DNA from: JAGLHV01 sp023132075 [NCBI: bacterium]
GTDB lineage: Bacteria; CBDUZB01; JAGLHV01
Direction: 5' to 3'
NCBI GenBank assembly: GCA_023132075.1
Contig: JAGLYT010000028.1
Span: 1 to 10,640, forward strand
Length of the DNA stretch: 10,640 nucleotides
Both the position numbers and the translations under genes were made by a program. Below are positions 5,756 to 10,640 of this stretch, one piece after another. Numbering within the stretch: position 1 is the first letter of the stretch; the number at the start of each line of letters is the position of its first letter. The notes beneath the pieces are model-generated. The model had not been told where the DNA came from, ran no database searches, and was given only the letters and a program-made list of their open reading frames with translations.

Positions 5756-5812
5756 CTGGCCACCTAAATTTCTCGTGTCAGCGCCGCAGTCCGCTGCAGT
5801 GCCTTGTTAGCT
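5734..5812 (-). other. attC recombination site, outermost and orphaned (79 bp)
   Basis: On the minus strand R'' is AGCTAAC, and L'' ACTGCAGCGG pairs with the complement of L' (GCTCAGCGG), leaving the extrahelical G. The stem continues AGCGG-A-CTG against CAGCCGCT, and R' is ATTAAGC. The G of the crossover triplet is an A here (ATT instead of GTT), and R'' has G in place of a pyrimidine at its second base, so the site may be decayed. No gene ends just before it: a transposase element lies 36 bp upstream, so the cassette it closed has lost its gene. Confidence 0.75.
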
Positions 5813-5848
5813 GGCGTCATATGATGGCAATAAAATTGTAACGGAGTA

Positions 5849-5871
5849 GGGGACGTTGTTAAGTAGTTAAA
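5849..5871 (+). repeat. Left inverted repeat of the RAYT element (REP-like)
   Basis: The repeat begins GGGGACGTTGTTAAGTAG and continues TTAAA. It includes the stop codon of the transposase (5859-5861). It is the complement of 6922-6944 except for one base. Confidence 0.8.
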
Positions 5872-6878
5872 ATGTCATCAAGAATACTTTTTGCCCCTGC
5901 ATTCTCCTCTATTATTTTCTTCCCTCTATTATATGCTATACTTATACTGGCACTGCTCTTGTTTAATTCTAAGCCTATAGCAACACCCTGCTCCCCCAAA
6001 TACCTTTGCCCGATGTATGATATCAAAGCTCTGGCTTTAGCTATTTTTTCACCCCTTCTGTTCCCTTTTAATTCCATTACCTCAACTACTAATTTTTTGG
6101 CTATCAGGTTGATTAAATCTTTAAGCGTAGATATTTTTTTACTTAATCTATTTTGGATTTTTTCCTTGGCATCCTGCTCCTTTAAGAGCCCTTCCACAAA
6201 TCCTCCGCTTCCCAATATACGATCATCATACATTTGCCTATATCCGTTTTTCATATCTCTCATGACTTCAGATAAACCACCCAAACTGCGGATTAACCCA
6301 CCACTGCTATAGTCTTTTTTTTGACCAACCCCTTCTTCTATGTATTGCCGATATCTCTTTATCGCTTCTTTTTCTTTGTTTCCAAAATAAGATAGAACCT
6401 CATCTCTGGCTTGCCACGACCTATTTTCCTTACCAATAAGTGTCCTGTGACCACTCCAGGGATAATCAGATAGTTCCTTTAAATCTTTAACCATCCCGGC
6501 TCTTAGGGGATTCAAATGAATATATCTCACTAATTCTAATAAATATGTGTCTTCCTCACATGCTACTGATTTATAGCGATTTTGAAATAGATGTCCGCTA
6601 CGCTTATGTCGATGATTAAAATATACTGCATACCGCGTTAACAACTGCCTCATTATCCGGGACAACCCTTCTTTTCCGCTAACCAACACTAAATGAAAAT
6701 GGTTGGGCATTAACACCCAACCATAACATTGTCCTTTGTTCTTCATAAGTACATCAGCTAATTGTTCAAGAAAATATTCCCGATCCTTGTCATCCTTATA
6801 TATCACCCGTCTCTCTATTCCTCTACCAATCACATGCTGCAATATTCCAGGGATATCTATTCTTGCTTTTCTTGGCAT
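5859..6878 (-). CDS. REP-associated tyrosine transposase (Y1_Tnp) with C-terminal DnaA-C-like domain
   Basis: A 339-residue transposase. Residues 1-~125 are the HUH/Y1 domain. The metal-binding HxH is H60-F61-H62 in MPNHFHLVL. The helix RLLTRYAVYFNHRHKRSGHLFQNRYKS type region (about 78-104) and RYIHLNPLRAG (118-128) follow; Y119 is the likeliest nucleophile by spacing. A linker with YPWSGHRTLIG (139-149) leads to a second domain, about 250-326. There IAKARALISYIGQRYLG and ELNKSSASISIAYNRG resemble the DnaA C-terminal DnaA-box-binding helix-turn-helix. RAYTs nick and join single-stranded DNA at REP-type hairpins. The extra domain probably adds sequence-specific binding. The frame is intact, so the protein may be active. 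There is no Shine-Dalgarno before the ATG. Confidence 0.9.
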   Translation of the reverse strand: MPRKARIDIPGILQHVIGRGIERRVIYKDDKDREYFLEQLADVLMKNKGQCYGWVLMPNHFHLVLVSGKEGLSRIMRQLLTRYAVYFNHRHKRSGHLFQNRYKSVACEEDTYLLELVRYIHLNPLRAGMVKDLKELSDYPWSGHRTLIGKENRSWQARDEVLSYFGNKEKEAIKRYRQYIEEGVGQKKDYSSGGLIRSLGGLSEVMRDMKNGYRQMYDDRILGSGGFVEGLLKEQDAKEKIQNRLSKKISTLKDLINLIAKKLVVEVMELKGNRRGEKIAKARALISYIGQRYLGEQGVAIGLELNKSSASISIAYNRGKKIIEENAGAKSILDDILTT

Positions 6879-6884
6879 GATTTA

Positions 6885-6914
6885 ATACTACCATACTATT
6901 CAAAGTTATGTCAA
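6885..6914 (-). promoter_or_regulatory. Possible promoter of the transposase, giving a nearly leaderless mRNA
   Basis: On the minus strand the -35 is TTGACA (6914-6909), the spacer 18 bp and the -10 TAGTAT (6890-6885, four of six). Transcription would begin around 6878, the first base of the ATG. This would explain the missing ribosome binding site, but the -10 is weak. Confidence 0.35.
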
Positions 6915-6932
6915 ATAGTTATTTAACTATTT
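6913..6932. repeat. Hairpin beside the right inverted repeat
   Basis: AAATAGTT and AACTATTT pair as an 8-bp stem with a four-base loop, overlapping the inner part of the right inverted repeat. RAYTs recognise imperfect hairpins, so this may be part of the transposase's substrate. It overlaps the -35 region, so binding could repress the gene. Confidence 0.45.
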
Positions 6933-6944
6933 AACAACGTCCCC
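6922..6944 (-). repeat. Right inverted repeat of the RAYT element (REP-like)
   Basis: Read on the minus strand it begins GGGGACGTTGTTAAATAG and continues TTAAA, differing from the left copy by a single base. On the minus strand it lies upstream of the transposase start. Confidence 0.8.
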
Positions 6945-6964
6945 CTTTTTCCTCTTTTTCCTTT

Positions 6965-8107
6965 TTAATTACTCAGTTTTTTTCTCTTGAAATCAGTAAT
7001 TTTTCGATAATTTTCTGTAATAAGTATCTGTAATTCCCTATCAGTTTTTATTTTGGCAAGAATTTCATCGAAAACTTTTTTGATTTTTTCCAGTTTATGT
7101 GAAAATATTATTAAGTTATGTCCTGCTTGAAGTGCACCTATTCCTACATCGGCAAGGTTTATTTTCCTATTAACCAAGGCCATGTCTGAAAGGTCATCAG
7201 TAATAATCATTCCGCAAAAGCCTATTTTATCTCTTAAAAGGTCTTTTACGATTATAGAAGAAAGTGTTGCAGGATTCTTAGGGTCTATGTTTTCATATAC
7301 TGCATGACCAGTCATTATAAAATTCGCTCCGTGATTAATACCATCTTTAAAAATTCTTAACGATTCCGTAAGAATTCTTTGGGAAATATCTAATTGGGGT
7401 ATTTTTACATGAGGATCATCAGTAAAAATTCCCATGCCCGGAAAATGTTTTAAAGTAGCTGAAATATTACTTTCGCAAAGCAGATCAATAAATGTTCGGT
7501 TAAATGCAATCAAATCTTTGATATTTTTTGTTTGGATACGTCTTTTTACAAATGTATTACTGTTAAATGGAAAATCTGCAAGAGGCGCAAGATCAACATT
7601 AATACCAATATCCGCCAACACCCCGATATCTCTCTCTATGGTTTTCCAATCGGGAAGTCCTAAAGAAAAAACATTTATGAATAGATCCAATCGTGTTGCT
7701 CCTCCAGGTTCTTCATCCAACATAATAAAATAAGGAGTACCTGTATCCTTATTTGAAATTTGCTGTAATTGATTAATTAATTCTTTAAACTGAGAATTTG
7801 ATTTATAATTACGACGATATAATACAATCCCTGCAGGTTTAATATAATGAAGAATCTCTTTTGTTTTTCTATCAAGTATAGAGGACGGAATTCCGACTAT
7901 CAAATTCTGCCCAAGTTTTTGGGCAAAATCTTCATTATATTCTCCATCTTCTGTATAACTATTCCTTTTGACTAAACAAAATAGAGTTTTTGTGATGCTA
8001 CTATTATCGTTTTCGAAAATTCTCTCTTCTGTAATAAATGTATTCAACAATAAAAAAAACCCACCAATTACTAATAAAATCAATATTTTCTGTAACTTGA
8101 CTCTCAT
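6965..8107 (-). CDS. Family 3 glycoside hydrolase, NagZ-like, membrane-anchored
   Basis: A 380-residue protein: an N-terminal hydrophobic segment at about 7-24 (anchor or uncleaved signal), then one GH3 (beta/alpha)8 barrel. It has the GH3 signatures DEEPGGATRL (131-140, where NagZ has an EGGR-type motif), KHFPG (220-224), IMTGHAVY (264-271) and TDDLSDMAL (303-311). D304 is the expected nucleophile. The NagZ-type catalytic loop KHFPG-x(8)-D-x-H is kept as D231-P232-H233, so H233 is the candidate acid/base. Such enzymes cut beta-N-acetylhexosaminides, for example in peptidoglycan recycling. The anchor places this one outside the cytoplasm, unlike classic NagZ, so cell-wall turnover or extracellular glycans are likelier substrates. 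GAGGGT overlaps the upstream gene's stop and precedes the ATG by a few bases, so the two are co-transcribed. Confidence 0.85.
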   Translation of the reverse strand: MRVKLQKILILLVIGGFFLLLNTFITEERIFENDNSSITKTLFCLVKRNSYTEDGEYNEDFAQKLGQNLIVGIPSSILDRKTKEILHYIKPAGIVLYRRNYKSNSQFKELINQLQQISNKDTGTPYFIMLDEEPGGATRLDLFINVFSLGLPDWKTIERDIGVLADIGINVDLAPLADFPFNSNTFVKRRIQTKNIKDLIAFNRTFIDLLCESNISATLKHFPGMGIFTDDPHVKIPQLDISQRILTESLRIFKDGINHGANFIMTGHAVYENIDPKNPATLSSIIVKDLLRDKIGFCGMIITDDLSDMALVNRKINLADVGIGALQAGHNLIIFSHKLEKIKKVFDEILAKIKTDRELQILITENYRKITDFKRKKLSN

Positions 8108-8116
8108 TTTTTACCC

Positions 8117-10498
8117 TCATTTACCTTTTTTTTTAAAACTTATAGAACCATCTTTCTCAATATCTAAAAGATAAATATAAAGGTCATCCCCATCCCAATG
8201 CCGTGGATGATAATAAGGATCCGCTCCAATAATCCAACGAACAACCTTTTTGGAAGGAGTTATTTTTTCTTCCAGTATAGGTTTTTTTCCGGTAGTGCCA
8301 ATAAGAATATGATAAGATGCATTTTTTTGTAGAGTTTCGGAAGAAATAAGAAGTATTTTTATTTTTTGGTTAGGTTCTATCTTTTTATTCAATATCTGAT
8401 TTTTTATTTCGTTCATTGAGATGGAGTAAATAATATTATTATCTAAATCTTTAATTTTAATATCCTTTATTTCCCATTTTAGTAACTGAGTCTTAATGTT
8501 CCAAACAGATTGACCGTTAATGTTAATAGTATCTCTTCCATGATTTTCAAAACATAATTCTAAACTCCGGGTAACAGAATTATGATTGAAAACAATAAAT
8601 CCTTTTTCTCCACTGGCAAAATAAGCAAGGTATTTTTCAAAACCATGGAGTTCTTTTCCCTTATAAGAAGATTTCTCAATTTCTGAAAAAGTAGGTCGAA
8701 TATATTTCTTATTCTGCTTAGTAAAAATCATATCAGCAATTTGAATGGAAATTTTTCCTTCTTCTCCACTGGGCATATAATAAAGTTGCATCTTTTTAGT
8801 TGCCTTGTTAACAAAAATTGGCTTTTCTAATTGATACCAATGTATTCCCTTTTTTTCCCCAATTAAAGTGAGCTTTGCATCCATTCTTCTAAATGCATAA
8901 TGCCCACAGGCATAAGCCATTGGAATTAATTTTTTAAAGTAATTATTCTTTTTATGAGCAACACTTTCCCAATCGAATTTTTCAATTTCAATTTTTAACC
9001 TTTTAATTAATTTAGGGCTACTAATTTTCAATCCTACATAGGACAATAAAAAAGAATCATTGCAAGAAATTGGCACCCCTTCACAAGGGGTATTATGACC
9101 CGGTCTACCAAGAATAGGAATATAACTATCTTTATATTTCGATATCACAAATAAATATTCATTAGTTATTGAATCAAAATAAATTCCATTAGCAGGATAG
9201 CCACTCCATTTATACCCTCTTTCATGCCTGGGAATTGGCATAGCATAATAAATATCCAAATTAATTTTATCTGTAGAATTAATTTTTTCAATAAGCGAAA
9301 GGTTAAAAAGATCACCGGAAACCTCTTTCATTGAAATTAGCTCTTCTCTTCCAAAAGAAATTATTGGGTGTCTTAAATCTCGATAAAATGATTTTGCTTC
9401 CTCTTCTTTTAAAGATTTATTATAAATTCTTATTCCGTCTATATATCCTGCATATGCGTAATCAATCTTTAAACTCGTTCCTCCAAATTGCCAATTTCCT
9501 GTTTTTGCTATTTCTTTCCAATATTTTGGAACATTCTCAATATCGTTTTTCTTTTTCTTTCCATTAATATAGAAATTTACCTGCTTATCTTTAAAATTCC
9601 AGGTAACGATTATATGATTCCACTTGTTTTCTTTTAATGGGGTATTTATCATATTGTAATTATTTTTCCCTGCCTGAGCTGGATAAAAATACAAACCACC
9701 CTTTGGGTGAATTCCTAATTCAATCTGCCAATTAGTGTCTATCACTAATCTTTGATAATCCCCTGAATTTGAATATAATGGCTTAACCCACATTTCAATA
9801 GTTCCCTGAGATTTATTAAAATTTAAGCTTTGTGATGCTGGAACTTCAAAATATACACCTTTTGTAATCCAATTTTTTATTTTAATAAATCCTCTTTCTG
9901 TAAGTTTGTGTTCCCCCCAATGATTAAAGAATAAATGGCCCTCTTCATAATGGTCAAAAATATCTGCCCACATTGTTCCCAAATCTATCCTGGAAGCTTT
10001 CCCATCATTTTTATTTCCAGAAAAATCTATTATTGTGTTTCCATCTAATTGATTTAAATAATACCGGGCTACTAAAAATTTGTTAGTTTTAGCAAAAACC
10101 TTATTAAAGTTTGAAGCAGAAGGAATATTTTCATCGCCATAATAGACATAAATTGATTTCTTCGAATTCGGCAGAATTTCAGGCACCCTTAACCAAAATT
10201 CAGTTGTATCCTTCCCACTCTTCTCTTTCATCCAATACATTATTTCCGTTTTTTTGTCAGAATCTGTAAATCTAATATTCCCACAATCTAAAGATAATTT
10301 CCCTTCGGTAATTAAAGACAAGGTATTTAATTTTAAATAAACTTGAAAATTTTTAAAAGCTTCTGTATTTTTTGTATTATCAATAATTATTTCTTTTCGA
10401 TACCGCCAGCTTTCTAACCCTAATACCCCTTTAACAGTTCCGCAAATCAAAACACCTACCAGTGCAAAAATTAGATTCAGGTTTTTACATTTAAACAT
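8117..10498 (-). CDS. Secreted protein with DUF2341 and LamG-like domains and a large unrecognised C-terminal part
   Basis: I chose the ATG at 10498 over an in-frame ATG at 10516. GGGAGGA (10514-10508) lies nine bases before it, while nothing precedes the upstream ATG; this gives 793 residues. Numbered from the upstream ATG, the N-terminus is a signal peptide (about 7-35). A DUF2341 domain follows at 36-130 (SWRYRKEIIIDN; IYVYYGDENIPSAS). Next is a concanavalin-like LamG domain at about 148-380 (GTIEMWVKP, KWNHIIVTWN, VNFYINGK, YIDGIRIYNKSLKEEEA). The last ~400 residues look like beta-rich secreted domains but match nothing I recognise. These domains usually bind carbohydrate or proteins at the surface. 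The glycoside hydrolase 9 bp downstream suggests shared glycan work. No catalytic motif was seen. Confidence 0.8.
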   Translation of the reverse strand: MFKCKNLNLIFALVGVLICGTVKGVLGLESWRYRKEIIIDNTKNTEAFKNFQVYLKLNTLSLITEGKLSLDCGNIRFTDSDKKTEIMYWMKEKSGKDTTEFWLRVPEILPNSKKSIYVYYGDENIPSASNFNKVFAKTNKFLVARYYLNQLDGNTIIDFSGNKNDGKASRIDLGTMWADIFDHYEEGHLFFNHWGEHKLTERGFIKIKNWITKGVYFEVPASQSLNFNKSQGTIEMWVKPLYSNSGDYQRLVIDTNWQIELGIHPKGGLYFYPAQAGKNNYNMINTPLKENKWNHIIVTWNFKDKQVNFYINGKKKKNDIENVPKYWKEIAKTGNWQFGGTSLKIDYAYAGYIDGIRIYNKSLKEEEAKSFYRDLRHPIISFGREELISMKEVSGDLFNLSLIEKINSTDKINLDIYYAMPIPRHERGYKWSGYPANGIYFDSITNEYLFVISKYKDSYIPILGRPGHNTPCEGVPISCNDSFLLSYVGLKISSPKLIKRLKIEIEKFDWESVAHKKNNYFKKLIPMAYACGHYAFRRMDAKLTLIGEKKGIHWYQLEKPIFVNKATKKMQLYYMPSGEEGKISIQIADMIFTKQNKKYIRPTFSEIEKSSYKGKELHGFEKYLAYFASGEKGFIVFNHNSVTRSLELCFENHGRDTININGQSVWNIKTQLLKWEIKDIKIKDLDNNIIYSISMNEIKNQILNKKIEPNQKIKILLISSETLQKNASYHILIGTTGKKPILEEKITPSKKVVRWIIGADPYYHPRHWDGDDLYIYLLDIEKDGSISFKKKGK

Positions 10499-10507
10499 TT
10501 TTCTAAT

Positions 10508-10514
10508 TCCTCCC
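10508..10514 (-). promoter_or_regulatory. Ribosome binding site that decides the start of the DUF2341/LamG gene
   Basis: GGGAGGA on the minus strand lies nine bases before the ATG at 10498. It falls inside the codons that an ATG at 10516 would use, which argues against the longer start. Confidence 0.7.
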
Positions 10515-10549
10515 ATTATTTTTTTAGATATTTATTTGCCAAAACAGCA

Positions 10550-10580
10550 AGGGAATTTGGGGGACTTCCCTCGTTTTTTT
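10550..10580 (+). terminator. Possible intrinsic terminator
   Basis: AGGGAA (10550-10555) pairs with TTCCCT (10566-10571) around a ten-base loop, followed after two bases by TTTTTTT. It would stop plus-strand transcripts. The stem is only six pairs, so it could equally be a hairpin in the leader of the minus-strand gene. The rest of 10517-10640 shows nothing convincing. Confidence 0.3.
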
Positions 10581-10640
10581 GAAAGCTGTTCGCTTTTTAA
10601 TTAAAAATAAACAACGACCCACCATAGCATAAGGTTTTTC

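Larger units (their letters stand above)
5849..6944 (-). mobile_element. RAYT element with 23-bp inverted repeats
   Basis: The element is bounded by matching inverted repeats at 5849-5871 and 6922-6944 (22 of 23 positions), with the transposase gene filling the interior. No target-site duplication is visible outside the ends, as expected for single-strand Y1/HUH chemistry. The flanks are the orphan attC on one side and the glycoside hydrolase stop codon 21 bp away on the other. Confidence 0.7.

Noticed and set aside
2883-5812. CRISPR-like or tandem repeats
   Set aside because: The repeated hairpins differ in sequence and length, and each follows a gene. The attC explanation fits in detail, and there are no regular spacers.
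5872-6312. 146-codon plus-strand ORF
   Set aside because: It lies entirely opposite the transposase gene and has low-complexity hydrophobic composition typical of antisense frames.
7434-7733. 99-codon plus-strand ORF
   Set aside because: It is antisense to the GH3 catalytic region, with no recognisable protein features.

Overview
The window is AT-rich Gram-negative-type DNA, probably from an uncultured bacterium. A lipoprotein-export-like ABC permease pair with a LolA-like partner implies an outer membrane. The REP-associated transposase fused to a DnaA-C-like domain, the GGGCGACC hairpin and the DUF2341/LamG protein would suit a candidate phylum such as Omnitrophota. That placement is a guess, because no marker gene is present.

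Layout. (1) 1-2615, plus strand: the end of one FtsX/MacB-type permease, a second permease overlapping it by 4 bp, and a periplasmic outer-membrane lipoprotein-sorting (LolA-like) protein. (2) 2616-5812: an integron cassette array read on the minus strand with no integrase in the window (a CALIN-type array). Three attC sites (5734-5812, 4114-4235, 2883-2948) share one orientation and the canonical extrahelical G. Reading along the minus strand, the cargo is a PD-(D/E)XK nuclease-like protein (4241-5506), a GIY-YIG nuclease (3691-4098) and an OGG-fold DNA-glycosylase-like protein (2966-3640). In cassettes 3 and 1 the first bases are the exact complement of the cassette's own attC R'' box, the expected signature of real cassettes. 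The attC that should separate the GIY-YIG and glycosylase cassettes is missing. A consensus-like promoter with a palindrome over its -10 lies just upstream of the first cassette. A ~115-bp direct repeat occurs downstream of the first and the last attC. The array seems to have cut off a plus-strand lipoprotein gene, of which only a signal-peptide-like stub (2712-2795) remains.

(3) 5849-6944: a RAYT (Y1 transposase plus DnaA-C-like domain) enclosed by a 23-bp inverted repeat with one mismatch. It abuts the outermost attC, whose own cassette gene is gone. (4) 6965-10498, minus strand: a two-gene unit with a secreted DUF2341 + LamG protein that has a large unrecognised C-terminal part, followed 9 bp later by a membrane-anchored family 3 glycoside hydrolase.

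How it fits together. The left block is a conserved envelope-biogenesis set and the right block looks like surface glycan handling. The array between them is acquired DNA with three different DNA-acting enzymes, which suggests defence against phage or plasmids. The defence role is inference from the predicted activities and the integron context.
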